Assembly (NCBI RefSeq): GCF_000622245.1
Contig: NZ_JHXW01000009.1
Span: 1-64,000 of the forward strand
Origin: Fusobacterium perfoetens ATCC 29250
GTDB lineage: Bacteria; Fusobacteriota; Fusobacteriia; Fusobacteriales; Fusobacteriaceae
DNA length: 64,000 nucleotides
Reading direction: 5' to 3'
The position numbers were made by a program, and so were the translations under genes. Below, piece after piece: positions 1 through 9,900 of this stretch. The stretch's first letter is position 1, and every line of letters begins with the position of its first letter. The notes beneath the pieces were generated by a model. The model saw only the letters and a program-made list of their open reading frames with translations, was not told where the DNA came from and did not search any database.

Positions 1-138
<138 letters not shown>

Positions 139-221
139 AACTTTATATTTATTGACTAGGTCAATTATCAACACTTACCGTTATTAAACACCAAAATATG
201 GTTGTTTGCTTGTCATATATC

Positions 222-262
222 TCTATTCTGTTGTTAATGTCCTTAGTTCCGTATCTCACGGA
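222..262 (-). promoter_or_regulatory. 16S leader hairpin plus boxA-like element (candidate nut-type antitermination signal)
   Basis: Just after the predicted start site the leader RNA has a 5-bp stem TCCGT/ACGGA with loop GAGAT (248-262). It is followed by GGACATTAACAAC, which resembles the tail of boxA (CTTTAACAA). A hairpin followed by boxA is the arrangement of rRNA antitermination sites in other bacteria. The assignment is inference because the boxA match is partial. Confidence 0.35.
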
Positions 263-270
263 CAAGATTA

Positions 271-299
271 ATTATACCTTAGAAATTAAAATATGTCAA
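271..299 (-). promoter_or_regulatory. rRNA operon promoter
   Basis: On the minus strand a perfect -35 TTGACA (294-299) and a perfect -10 TATAAT (271-276) are separated by exactly 17 bp, about 135 bp upstream of the 16S gene. Transcription would start near 264, giving a leader of about 125 nt. A consensus sigma-70-type promoter is expected for an rRNA operon. No second tandem promoter was seen. Confidence 0.85.
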
Positions 300-394
300 C
301 ATATTTTTTTATTATTTTTACGAATTTATAGTTTTTCTTTATTTTTCAATACTTTCTATTTTTAATTTTTATTTATAATATAATTTAATCTTAA

Positions 395-436
395 TAAAGA
401 CCATATTTTATTTTTAAAATATAGTCTTTAATTTAT
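395..436 (-). terminator. Intrinsic terminator of the ABC substrate-binding gene
   Basis: A 16-bp nearly perfect stem (arms 395-410 and 415-430, one G-U pair) lies just past the stop of the 439-1374 gene. The minus strand continues in a T/A-rich tract. The stem is AT-rich, as are most terminators in this genome. Confidence 0.6.
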
Positions 437-438
437 CT

Positions 439-1374
439 CTATTCTATTATAACTGCTCTTTCTTTTAATATTTCTGGTAACTCAATTCCTAATTCATTCA
501 TAGAATTTTTATTAATTAATAAAACTGTATTTTCTAATGTTTCAATTGGTATATCATTAGGTTTTTTCCCATTTAATATTTCTATAGCCATTTTACCTGC
601 TTGATATCCTGAATTTTTATAACTGATAGTTTCTGTTGCTAGTGCCCCTTGTTTCACTTGATCTTCTATACAACCTATAACTGGAATCATATTTTCTTTT
701 GCTTTTGATAATACAAGAGGTGTAGCAGCTACTATTAAATTATCTGTTGGAGTATAAAGAACATCAACTTCTTTTAAAATTATATCTAGTGCTTGACCTA
801 TTTCATTTATATTTGTTATCCCTTTTTCTACAATTTCATACCCATATTTATTAGCTTCTTGTTTTAATATATCTACTAATACCAAAGAATTTTCTTCACT
901 AGTATTATATACAACACCTATTTTTTTAGCATTTGGTAATAAAGCATTTATAAGTTCTATCTGCTTTCCTACTGGAGCCATATCACTAACTCCTGTTACA
1001 TTATTTCCTGTAAGTCCTGCAGATATTGGATCTGTTACAGCAGCCACAATTATAGGTATTTCTTTTGTTGCATTATATACAGCTTGAGAAGATGGTGTTG
1101 ATATTGCTAAAATTAAATCTTTCTTATCTTGAACATATGAATTTGCTATAGTTTGCGCAGTTCCAAAATCTCCTTGGGCATTTTGATAATCTATTTCAAC
1201 TTTACTTTCATCATATCCTTTTTCTTTCAAGCATTCTTTAAAACCTATTACAACTTCATCTAAAGCTGCATGTTCTATTATTTGAGTTATTCCTATTTTT
1301 ATCTTTTCTTCTTTTTTTTCTTCACATCCAACTAATATTCCTAATATTGATAAAACTAATAATATTTTTTTCAT
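439..1374 (-). CDS. ABC transporter substrate-binding lipoprotein (ABC_sub_bind family)
   Basis: A 311-residue protein with a lipoprotein signal: basic start, hydrophobic core, and lipobox LVGC with Cys17 as the predicted lipidation site. The body matches the ABC_sub_bind (PF04392) periplasmic fold, which includes tryptophan/tyrosine-type binding proteins. Motifs such as AISTPSSQAV, PIIVAAVTDPISAGL and GVSDM line the cleft in that family. It should bind a small ligand outside the cytoplasmic membrane and pass it to an ABC permease. No permease or ATPase gene is adjacent, so it is an orphan here; the ligand cannot be read from the sequence. The start is set by AGGAGG seven bases before the ATG. 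Confidence 0.85.
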   Translation of the reverse strand: MKKILLVLSILGILVGCEEKKEEKIKIGITQIIEHAALDEVVIGFKECLKEKGYDESKVEIDYQNAQGDFGTAQTIANSYVQDKKDLILAISTPSSQAVYNATKEIPIIVAAVTDPISAGLTGNNVTGVSDMAPVGKQIELINALLPNAKKIGVVYNTSEENSLVLVDILKQEANKYGYEIVEKGITNINEIGQALDIILKEVDVLYTPTDNLIVAATPLVLSKAKENMIPVIGCIEDQVKQGALATETISYKNSGYQAGKMAIEILNGKKPNDIPIETLENTVLLINKNSMNELGIELPEILKERAVIIE

Positions 1375-2050
1375 TTTTATTTCCTCCTAAAATTAAAAAT
1401 CTATTTTATAAAATAATAATAACATATTTTAATTTTAGTTTATAGATAACAGTTTTTTTATTTTTTTGTTCTTTTTTATTGTTAAATTTATCTGTTATTC
1501 ACTTATTTTTACAATAATTAAAATAATTAAAGCAATTAAAATTGTTCGATATTTATTTGCTTTTATATTTTTTTAAATTTTTATAAAAAATAACTCGATG
1601 AAAAACATACTTTTTTAGTGTATAATAACTCATAAATAATAATTTTATTTTTCATATTACTCCTAAATACTTTAAAATAATTAGAAGATATAGTATTTAT
1701 TCTAAAAATAATAAAACTAAAAAAATTAAAATTCTCAGATTTAATTTCTTCAGAAAAAACTTTCTTGTATATAAATGATATATAGAAATTTTAAATAGAA
1801 TCTACTCTCTTATTCTAAATATGGAACTTCTTTGATTTTAATAGGATTTTATACTCCTAAATATACTTTTTATTATGTTTTTCTTTAATCATTTAGCGCT
1901 TAATAACTTTCACAAACATAACCTTAATTTGTATTTTTTATAATTTAAAAATTTTTATATTATACTATATTTTTTTGATAAATTTTTCCTTTAGTTTTGT
2001 ATTCTTATTAATAAATTTTTGGATTAAAAAATTATAATTTTTTAAATAAA
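1375..2050. other. AT-rich intergenic region without a clear gene
   Basis: The longest gene-free stretch in the window, roughly 85% A+T with stops in all frames. The only coding-like item is a 24-codon ORF on the minus strand (1581-1655) preceded by AGGAG. A 12-base string, TACTCCTAAATA, occurs twice on the plus strand (near 1658 and 1852). I see no RNA gene, long inverted repeat or transposase remnant. Confidence 0.5.
1581..1655 (-). CDS. Possible 24-residue micro-ORF
   Basis: On the minus strand AGGAGTAAT precedes an ATG at 1655 that opens 24 codons ending in TAA at 1581. The predicted peptide is MKNKIIIYELLYTKKVCF followed by six more residues. The Shine-Dalgarno spacing is short but usable. 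There is no recognised homologue or terminator, and it may be chance in an AT-rich spacer. Confidence 0.15.
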   Translation of the reverse strand: MKNKIIIYELLYTKKVCFSSSYFL

Positions 2051-2054
2051 AAAA

Positions 2055-2084
2055 GATTGATAAAATAATGATATTTTATCAATC
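2055..2084 (-). terminator. hppA terminator
   Basis: A perfect 12-bp stem GATTGATAAAAT/ATTTTATCAATC with a 6-nt loop sits about 30 bp past the hppA stop. On the minus strand it is followed at once by a run of seven Ts, the signature of an intrinsic terminator. Confidence 0.85.
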
Positions 2085-2112
2085 CTTTCTATATACTATT
2101 TAAATTTTAAAA

Positions 2113-4122
2113 CTAAATAAATTTAACAAATAAAGGTACTAATACTAAAGAAACTATTGTCATTAATTTTATTAAAATATTTAAAGCTGGTCCAGAAGTA
2201 TCTTTAAATGGATCTCCTACTGTATCTCCAACAACTGCTGCTTTATGTCTATCAGATCCTTTTTTATCTCCTTTATATCCACCTTCAATTTGTTTTTTAC
2301 CATTATCCCAAGCTCCACCAGCATTTGCCATCATTATAGCCATTAAAATTCCTGTAACTAATGCTCCTGCTAGTAATCCTCCTAGTGCTTCAACAGACCA
2401 AAGTCCAACAACAACTGGAGCTACTATAGCTAATATTCCTGGAACTATCATTTGTTTTAATGAAGAATGTGTAGAAATTTCAACACATTTTCTATAATCA
2501 GGTTTTGCTTTTTTCTCCATAATTCCTGGGATTTCTCTAAATTGTCTTCTAACTTCTTCAACCATTTCCATTGCAGCTTTTCCTACTGCTGTCATAGTTA
2601 ATGCAGAGAATAAGAATGTTAACATTCCTCCTATAAATAATCCAACAATTACATCTGGATTAGTTACATCTATTCTTAATTCATCAGCTGTTAAATTATT
2701 AACTGCTTCTCTATAAGATGCAAATAATGATAAAGCTGTTAATGCTGCAGAACCTACTGCAAATCCTTTTCCAACTGCTGCTGTAGAGTTTCCTACTGCA
2801 TCTAATTTATCTGTACATTCTCTTACTTCATGAGGTAATTCAGACATTTCTGCTATTCCTCCAGCATTATCTGCTACTGGTCCATAAGCATCAACTGCTA
2901 CTACCATTCCTGTAGTTGCTAACATTCCAACTGCTGCTATAGCGATTCCATATAATCCAGCTGTTTTAAATGCTACTAAAATTGCTGCTGATATAACAAT
3001 AATAGGTGCTACTGTAGATTCCATTCCAACTGCTAATCCTTCTATAATAGCTGTTGCTGCTCCTGTTCCTGCAGCATCAGAAATTCTATTAACAGCTGTT
3101 TTCCCTGTATCTGTATATATTCCTGTGAAATAAGCAATTAATATTCCTGCTACTAATCCTGCAACAATAGCCCAAAATACACCCATAGGCATTGATAAAA
3201 ACTTAACAATTCCAAAAGATGCTATTATAGTTAAAATTCCTGCTATTCTTGTTCCACCTTCTAATTTAGCATGTACTTTACTAGGATCATCTGTTTTTAC
3301 TGTTACAGTTGCTAATATTGAAGCCACAATTCCAAATCCTGATAATAAAATTGGAGCTACTACATATCCCATGTTATTTAATTGTTGAGCTGTTAAAAAT
3401 CCTAATGTTACAGCTGCTATTATAGAACCAACATAAGATTCAAATAAATCTGCTCCCATTCCTGCAACGTCTCCAACGTTATCTCCAACGTTATCAGCTA
3501 TTGTTGCTGGGTTTCTTGGGTCATCTTCAGGAATTCCTGCTTCTACTTTTCCAACTAAGTCAGCTCCAACGTCAGCTGCTTTAGTATAAATTCCTCCTCC
3601 AACTCTTGCAAATAATGCTATTGAAGAAGCTCCCATTCCAAATCCTGTTAAGTCAGCAAATGCTGTTGCATCTTGTCCAAATACTAACATTAAGATAGAT
3701 AACATTAACATTCCTAATCCAACAACTGAAAGTCCCATAACTGCTCCTCCAGAGAATGCAACATCTAATGCTTTAGCTAATCCTCCTTCTTTAGCAGCAA
3801 TTGAAGTTCTTCCATTTGCTTTAGTAGCTATTCTCATTCCAATGTTTCCTGCTAATGCTGATGTAACTGCTCCTAAAACAAATGCTATTGCTGTGTTTAC
3901 AGAAATAAAAAATCCTAATATTACAGCTACTCCAACAACAAACCAAACTAAAATTTTGTATTCTGCTACTAAGAAAGCCATTGCTCCTTCTCTTATAGCT
4001 TCAGTTATTTCAGCAACTCTTGGAATGTTGATTTCGTAACTTTCAACTTTTTTAGAATAGAAAAATGCTGCTATTAAAGCTAATATTCCAGCACCTATTC
4101 CTAGATACAATATTTGTTCCAT
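2113..4122 (-). CDS. hppA: Membrane-bound ion-pumping pyrophosphatase, potassium-dependent type
   Basis: A 669-residue polytopic membrane protein, the usual length for M-PPases, with about 16 hydrophobic spans. It hydrolyses cytoplasmic pyrophosphate and uses the energy to export H+ or Na+. Hallmarks are the substrate-site stretch beginning [19 protein letters not shown], the preceding [11 protein letters not shown], and the C-terminal [20 protein letters not shown]. The segment [10 protein letters not shown] has Ala where the potassium-independent class has Lys, which places it in the K+-dependent class. Many members of that class pump Na+. It stands alone between its own promoter and terminator. 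RBS AGGAGG precedes the ATG. Confidence 0.95.
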   Translation of the reverse strand: MEQILYLGIGAGILALIAAFFYSKKVESYEINIPRVAEITEAIREGAMAFLVAEYKILVWFVVGVAVILGFFISVNTAIAFVLGAVTSALAGNIGMRIATKANGRTSIAAKEGGLAKALDVAFSGGAVMGLSVVGLGMLMLSILMLVFGQDATAFADLTGFGMGASSIALFARVGGGIYTKAADVGADLVGKVEAGIPEDDPRNPATIADNVGDNVGDVAGMGADLFESYVGSIIAAVTLGFLTAQQLNNMGYVVAPILLSGFGIVASILATVTVKTDDPSKVHAKLEGGTRIAGILTIIASFGIVKFLSMPMGVFWAIVAGLVAGILIAYFTGIYTDTGKTAVNRISDAAGTGAATAIIEGLAVGMESTVAPIIVISAAILVAFKTAGLYGIAIAAVGMLATTGMVVAVDAYGPVADNAGGIAEMSELPHEVRECTDKLDAVGNSTAAVGKGFAVGSAALTALSLFASYREAVNNLTADELRIDVTNPDVIVGLFIGGMLTFLFSALTMTAVGKAAMEMVEEVRRQFREIPGIMEKKAKPDYRKCVEISTHSSLKQMIVPGILAIVAPVVVGLWSVEALGGLLAGALVTGILMAIMMANAGGAWDNGKKQIEGGYKGDKKGSDRHKAAVVGDTVGDPFKDTSGPALNILIKLMTIVSLVLVPLFVKFI

Positions 4123-4154
4123 TTTAACCTCCTAAAAATTTTTCATACCTTATT

Positions 4155-4183
4155 ATTATATTAATTTCTTAAAATATTTTCAA
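4155..4183 (-). promoter_or_regulatory. hppA promoter
   Basis: On the minus strand TTGAAA (4178-4183) and a perfect TATAAT (4155-4160) are 17 bp apart. The predicted start near 4148 leaves a 25-nt leader before the hppA ATG. Confidence 0.65.
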
Positions 4184-4194
4184 GTTTTTTCTTA

Positions 4195-5199
4195 TTAAAT
4201 TTTAAAATTTTTTGATTTTGTTATACTATTATCAGTTTTTACGATTAAAAATTCAACATTATTTTCATTAGAAAAGTTTTTTATCTTTTCTTCTGTCATC
4301 CCAAAAAAACTTGTTGAATAAATATCAGCTAAAAAGGCGGATGAAGAAATAACTACAACCATTTTCTTGTCGTTTATTGGATATCCAGTATTTTTATTCA
4401 TTATATGATGATATTTTTTTCCCGAAATTTCAACATATGTTTGATAATCTCCTGATACCCCTATAGATTCATTCTCTATTTCCAATATTCCTAATCTTTT
4501 ATTTTGGTCTTCAGGATTCTGCAGTCCTATTTTCCATAAACTTCCATCTGCTTTTCTATTTATAGTTGCAATACTAGAAATCGAAGAAATAAAACCATTT
4601 GTTATCCCATTTTCTCTTAAAATTTCTTTTGCTCTGTCTAAAGCATATCCTTTTAGAAATGAGCCTGTATCAATTTTTATATCCTTTTCTTTAGTTAAAA
4701 TTCCATCTTTTATTTTTACTTTAGAAAAATCTATATTTTTTTTAACTTCTTCTATTTCTTTTTGACTTGGAACTGATTTTCTTGCTTCTTCACCAAAGCC
4801 CCATAACTTCAATAAAGGTTCTATTGTTATATCATACATACCATCTGTTACTTCATACATCTTTTGTATTTCATTAAATATATATTTTCCTTCTTCATCT
4901 AATTCTATTTTTTCAATTTCAGAATTATTAAGTTTATATATTAACGAATTTTTATTCTTACTATTATATTTATTGTCTATCCTTACTATTTCATTAAAAG
5001 CTTTTTCCATAATTGAATTAGCTTTTTCTTTATTATCAGAATAAATTATCATTTGAATATAAGTACCAAATAAAAATCTTTCTTGAGTAAATTTTTCTGG
5101 TGTTTTTTTACATCCAACTATTGAAACAATAAAAAATATTAAGAATAAATTTTTTAAGAATTTATTAGTCTTCAACTTTTTCATCTTTTTCATATGCAT
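4195..5199 (-). CDS. apbE: ApbE family lipoprotein (FAD:protein FMN transferase-like)
   Basis: A 334-residue protein with a signal peptide ending in lipobox SIVGC. ApbE enzymes act outside the membrane and move FMN from FAD onto Thr/Ser of Rnf/Nqr-type redox subunits. Seen here are the flavin-site DTGSFLKGYALDRA, HHIMNKNTGYP, and ADIYSTSFFGM, which supplies the Asp/Thr metal ligands. One oddity: the segment that normally reads like SxGGN is ISSISSI, with no glycines, so catalysis could be altered. The gene overlaps rpoZ by 35 bp. The first of two nearby ATGs has the better GAAGGA spacing, but residue 3 is also possible. Confidence 0.85.
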   Translation of the reverse strand: MHMKKMKKLKTNKFLKNLFLIFFIVSIVGCKKTPEKFTQERFLFGTYIQMIIYSDNKEKANSIMEKAFNEIVRIDNKYNSKNKNSLIYKLNNSEIEKIELDEEGKYIFNEIQKMYEVTDGMYDITIEPLLKLWGFGEEARKSVPSQKEIEEVKKNIDFSKVKIKDGILTKEKDIKIDTGSFLKGYALDRAKEILRENGITNGFISSISSIATINRKADGSLWKIGLQNPEDQNKRLGILEIENESIGVSGDYQTYVEISGKKYHHIMNKNTGYPINDKKMVVVISSSAFLADIYSTSFFGMTEEKIKNFSNENNVEFLIVKTDNSITKSKNFKI

Positions 5200-5383
5200 A
5201 AGTTATTTTTCCTTCAACTAATTCTTTAAAAACTTTTTTCATTAAAGGATCTTTTTTATTTGTTTTCACTAAAAGAGGTTTTCCTTTTATAATTTCTCTC
5301 ATTCTTTTTCCTGTTGTTAATGTTAAAATATATTTGTTTGGAATTTTTTCTAATAATAAATCATATGTTATTTCTTGTTTCAT
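5165..5383 (-). CDS. rpoZ: RNA polymerase omega subunit
   Basis: A 72-residue protein matching omega: ITYDLLLEKIPNKYILTLTTGKRMREI corresponds to the conserved region that clamps the beta' C-terminus. It helps assemble RNA polymerase. The ATG shares one base with the gmk stop (TAATG), so it is translationally coupled to gmk. The gmk-rpoZ pair is conserved in many bacteria, and here it lies just downstream of rpoBC. Its end overlaps apbE. Confidence 0.93.
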   Translation of the reverse strand: MKQEITYDLLLEKIPNKYILTLTTGKRMREIIKGKPLLVKTNKKDPLMKKVFKELVEGKITYAYEKDEKVED

Positions 5384-5946
5384 TATTTTTCCTCCTCTTT
5401 ACTTCTTATTATATTAATTAATTCTTCACAAGATTTTTCAACTGTATAATTAATTATTGTTGTATCATACTCTTTTTCATATTCTAATTCTTTTAATGAA
5501 TTTTTTAATCTTAATTGAATAGTTTCTTCACTGTCAGTTTTTCTACCTCTTAATCTTTGTTCTAGTTCTTCTTTTGTTGGAGTTTTAAAGAATATCATAT
5601 TTGCATTTGGATATTTTGCTTTTACTTGTAATCCACCTTGTACATCTATTTCTAATATTACATTCTCTCCTTTTGCTAATCTATTTTCTACTTCAGATTT
5701 TAAAGTACCATAATAATTTTCATGTACTTTTGCATATTCTAAAAATTCATCATTTTTTAATTTTCTTTCAAACTCTTCTATAGTAAGAAAATAATAATCT
5801 CTCCCATCTATTTCTCCAACTCTTGGTTTTCTAGTAGTAGCAGATGTAGCTAAATTTATATTTAATATTTTCCTGACAAGTCTACATATTGTTGATTTTC
5901 CAGCTCCACTTGGTCCTGAAACTACAAATAAATTTCCTTTACTCAT
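5383..5946 (-). CDS. gmk: Guanylate kinase
   Basis: A 187-residue enzyme phosphorylating GMP to GDP. The P-loop GPSGAGKS is at residues 11-18. The GMP-binding TTRKPRVGEIDGRDYYF and the lid EQRLRGR are both present, and length is normal. RBS GGAGG precedes the ATG. It lies between yicC and rpoZ in a tight group, the same order (yicC-gmk-rpoZ) seen in many Firmicutes and proteobacteria. Confidence 0.97.
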   Translation of the reverse strand: MSKGNLFVVSGPSGAGKSTICRLVRKILNINLATSATTRKPRVGEIDGRDYYFLTIEEFERKLKNDEFLEYAKVHENYYGTLKSEVENRLAKGENVILEIDVQGGLQVKAKYPNANMIFFKTPTKEELEQRLRGRKTDSEETIQLRLKNSLKELEYEKEYDTTIINYTVEKSCEELINIIRSKEEEK

Positions 5947-5977
5947 AATTTTCCTCCGTATTTCTATTCCAATTTGA

Positions 5978-6850
5978 TTATTCTATATTCATTGCTTGTT
6001 CTCTAATTTTTTCAATTTCATTTTTACATTCTACAACAATTTTTGAAATTTCATATGAAGATGATTTTACTCCTGTAGTATTTAACTCTCTAAAAATTTC
6101 TTGTAAAATAAAATCTATTTTTTTACCGACTATTTTATCCTCAGATTTTATTTCTATTTCTAATTGCTTCAAATGACTATCTAGTCTTGATATCTCTTCA
6201 GATATATCACTTCTATCTGTAAAAAGTAATATTTCTTTTAAAATATCTTCTTCATTAAAAGAAACTTCTTCTTTTATATTTTCTAATCTTTTTAATAATT
6301 TTTCTTTATAAACAGCCACAACTTGATTTTTATATTTTTTTATTTCAGTTACTCTCTCTTTTATAAATTCAATTCTTTCTATAAAATATTCTTTTAATCT
6401 ATTTCCTTCTGTATCTTTAAATTCTAAAAATTCTTCTAATAAATTATCTAGTTTAGAAAAAATAATTTCTTCATAATCATTATTATCATTTTCTTTTCTT
6501 TTTATGACATTAAAATTTCTTATTAAATAATCCATTTTATTAGTAAATTTTTCACCAAAGTTATTTTCCATATCTGTTAAAACTTTTAAATAAGCTTTAC
6601 AAATTTGTTCATCATATTCAAAAAGATTTTCAATTTCTCTTCTATCTTCAAAATCTATTTTTAAATCGATACTTCCTCTAGTTACTTTTTCACCAATTTT
6701 TGTTCTAATTTTACTTTCTAAAAAATTTAAAGAAGTTGGCATTTTTATCTTTAAATTTAAATTTTTATTATTAACACTCTTTATTTCCATATCAATTATA
6801 AAATTTTCATCTTGATATGAATATTTAGAGTATCCTGTCATACTTCTCAT
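5978..6850 (-). CDS. yicC: YicC family endoribonuclease
   Basis: A 290-residue protein with both family halves. The N-terminal part begins RSMTGYSKYSYQDE and has EIKSVNNKNLNLKIKMP. The C-terminal DUF1732 region ends with GKKIDFILQEIFRELNTTGVKS. E. coli YicC is an RNase affecting small-RNA stability. The gene begins only ~28 bp past the rpoC terminator hairpin, so it is expressed either by read-through or from a promoter inside the rpoC end. I could not place a promoter there. Confidence 0.92.
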   Translation of the reverse strand: MRSMTGYSKYSYQDENFIIDMEIKSVNNKNLNLKIKMPTSLNFLESKIRTKIGEKVTRGSIDLKIDFEDRREIENLFEYDEQICKAYLKVLTDMENNFGEKFTNKMDYLIRNFNVIKRKENDNNDYEEIIFSKLDNLLEEFLEFKDTEGNRLKEYFIERIEFIKERVTEIKKYKNQVVAVYKEKLLKRLENIKEEVSFNEEDILKEILLFTDRSDISEEISRLDSHLKQLEIEIKSEDKIVGKKIDFILQEIFRELNTTGVKSSSYEISKIVVECKNEIEKIREQAMNIE

Positions 6851-6877
6851 AAGGTTCTCCTTTGTTTTCAGATGACA

Positions 6878-6903
6878 AAATAGGCGACCTGTGTCGCCTA
6901 TTT
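6878..6903 (-). terminator. rpoC terminator
   Basis: An 11-bp GC-containing stem AAATAGGCGAC/GTCGCCTATTT with a 4-nt loop immediately follows the rpoC stop, with TTTTG after it on the minus strand. The outer part of the stem (AAATAGGC) is the same as in the rplL-rpoB hairpin at 14637. Confidence 0.85.
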
Positions 6904-6909
6904 ATTAAA

Positions 6910-9900
6910 TTACTGTTCCTCTTTTACTTCTTCAGGAATTATTCTCTTGTAATCTACATAACCTGTTCCAGCAGGTATTTTCTTACCAATAATTACATTT
7001 TCTTTTAATCCTTCTAAGTAATCTTCCTTACCTTCTATTGCAGCATTTGATAAAACTTTTGTTGTTTCTTGGAATGACGCAGCAGATATAAAGCTTTCTG
7101 TATTAACAGCTGCTTTTGTAATACCTTGAATTACTGGTTCATATTCAACAAGTTTTTTACCTTTTGCTTTTAATTCTTCATTTTCTAAGTCAACTAGTCT
7201 CTTCTCAATTACTTCATCTTCTAATAATAATGAAGAACCTGAATTTGTAATTCTAACTTTCTTAAACATTTGTTTTACTATAATTTCTATATGTTTATCA
7301 TTTACTGTAACACCTTGGTCTCTATATACTTGTTGTACAGATTCAAGTATAAATTGTTCTGCTGCTACTAATCCTTTAATATTTAATATATCATAAGGAG
7401 AAATAGCTCCTTCTGTAATTTTATCTCCAGCTTTTATTAACATTCCATCAGTTACTACTAAATGGTCTCCAACAGAAACTAAGTATTCTTTGAATTTTTC
7501 TGGATTCATTTCATCTTTTATTAAGATTACTCTCATACCTTTTTTCTTCTTAGTAGTGATTTCAACTTTTCCACTAACTTCACTTAATAAAGCTTTTCCT
7601 TTTGGATTTCTTGCTTCAAATAACTCTTGTACTCTTGGAAGACCTCCAGTAATGTCTTTTGTTCCTTCTCCCTCTTTAATAAGTTTTGCAATTACTTGTC
7701 CTTTTGTTACTTTATCTCCTTCATGAACCATCATGTAAGCACCAAATGGAATTTGATAACTTGCTTTAACTTGTTTATTTTCATCTAATATAAGTAATCT
7801 AGGGTTAACATCACCAGAATCTAATGGTTTTACTGATAAATATTCAGTAACTCCATATTTACTATCATAATTTGATTTAATTGTTAATTCTTTATAAGCT
7901 ACAATTCCTTCTTGGTCACAAATTATAGGTACATGATATGGATTTAAGTTAGCAAGAACTTGTCCTTTTTCAACTATATCTCCATCTTTTACTTTTAAGA
8001 TAGACCCTGAAGGGATTTCATGGTCATTGTTTCCAATAGTAATTTTAGCTGATTGGCTAACAACAATCTCTTCTCCTGTTTCTTCACTTACAAGTATTTT
8101 TACATCTTTAAATACTGCTTTTCCTGAATTTTCAGCTTTTTTAGTTGTAGCTGAAGCTGTTGCTGTAGCAACTCCTCCTGTATGGAATGTTCTCATTGTA
8201 AGCTGTGTACCTGGTTCTCCAATTGATTGAGCTGCAATAACTCCAACTGCTTCCCCAAGTAGTACTTCTTTATGATTTGATAAGTCCATACCATAACATT
8301 TTTTACATACACCTTTCTCCAATGAACATGTTAAAGGTGATCTAATTTTTACTTTTTGAATATTTAATTCTTCTATTCTCTTAATTAAATCTTTTCCAAT
8401 TAGAGTATTTCTAGGAGCTATAACTTCTCCATTTACGATTAAGTCTTCTGCTAATACTCTTCCATTTATTCTTTCTGATAATTTTTCTATTACTTTACCA
8501 TCAGAAATTAAGTCAGAAACTTCAATTCCTTCATGAGTTCCACAATCTTCTGAATTTACTATAACTTCATGAGAAATATCTACTAATCTTCTTGTTAAAT
8601 ATCCTGAATCGGCTGTTCTTAAAGCTGTATCGGCTAATCCTTTTCTAGCTCCATGTGATGACATAAAGAACTCTAATACTGTTAGTCCTTCACGGAAATT
8701 AGCTTTGATAGGTACTTCTAGAATTCTACCTCTTGTATCGGCCATGTTACCTCTCATGGCAGCTAACTGTCTCATCTGTTGAATAGATCCTCTGGCTCCT
8801 GAAGTCGCCATCATATAAACTGGGTTAAATTGGTCTAGTCCACCCATCATTGCATCTGTAACATCTTGAGTTGCTTGAGCCCAAACAGCTATAGTTTTTC
8901 TATATCTTTCTTCATTTATTATTTTTCCATCTTTATATTCTTGAGCTATAGCTGCTACATCTTCATCAGCTTTCTTTAAGATATCTTTTTTAACAGCTGG
9001 TATTTCTAGGTCCTCTACTCCAACAGAAACTCCAGCAAATGTTGAATAATGATATCCAAAGTTCTTAATATCATTAATTATATCAGCTGTTTTTGAGAAT
9101 CCATATCTATCATATAAATCAGCTATTAATTTCTTTAATGGATTTTTACCATAAGTCATATTATAATCTCTGATTTCCTCTGGTAAAATTTCAGAGAATA
9201 GTATTCTTCCTGGAGTAGTTGTAACCATTTCTCCATTTATTCTTACTTTTATTATAGCATGTGTATCTATAACTCCATTTTCATAAGCTGTTAAAACTTG
9301 TTCTCTATTAGAGAATTCTTTTCCTTCTCCTCTACATCCAGGTCTATCTTTAGTCATATAGAAACATCCCATAACCATATCTTGTCCTGGAACTGCTATT
9401 GGTTGTCCATTAGATGGAGCTATAATATTATTAGGAGCAAGCATTAATAATTTTGCTTCCATTATAGCTTCTGGAGATAATACTAAGTGTACTGCCATTT
9501 GGTCTCCGTCAAAGTCAGCATTGAAAGCTGAACATACTAATGGATGTAATCTAATTGCTTTTCCTTCTATTAATACTGGCTCGAAAGCTTGAATAGATAG
9601 TCTATGTAAAGTCGGAGCTCTGTTTAATAATACAGGGTGTCCTTCTATAACATCTTCTATGATATCCCATACTTTATCATCTGATTCTTCAACTAATTTT
9701 TTAGCTGTTTTTACATTAGAAGCTAATTCTCTTTTTACTAACTCTCTCATTATAAATGGTTTATATAATTCAAGAGCCATTTTCTTAGGAATTCCACATT
9801 GATTCATTTTTAATGAAGGTCCTACTACGATAACAGATCTTGCTGAGTAGTCAACCCTTTTTCCTAGTAGATTTTGTCTGAATCTTCCTTGTTTTCCTTT

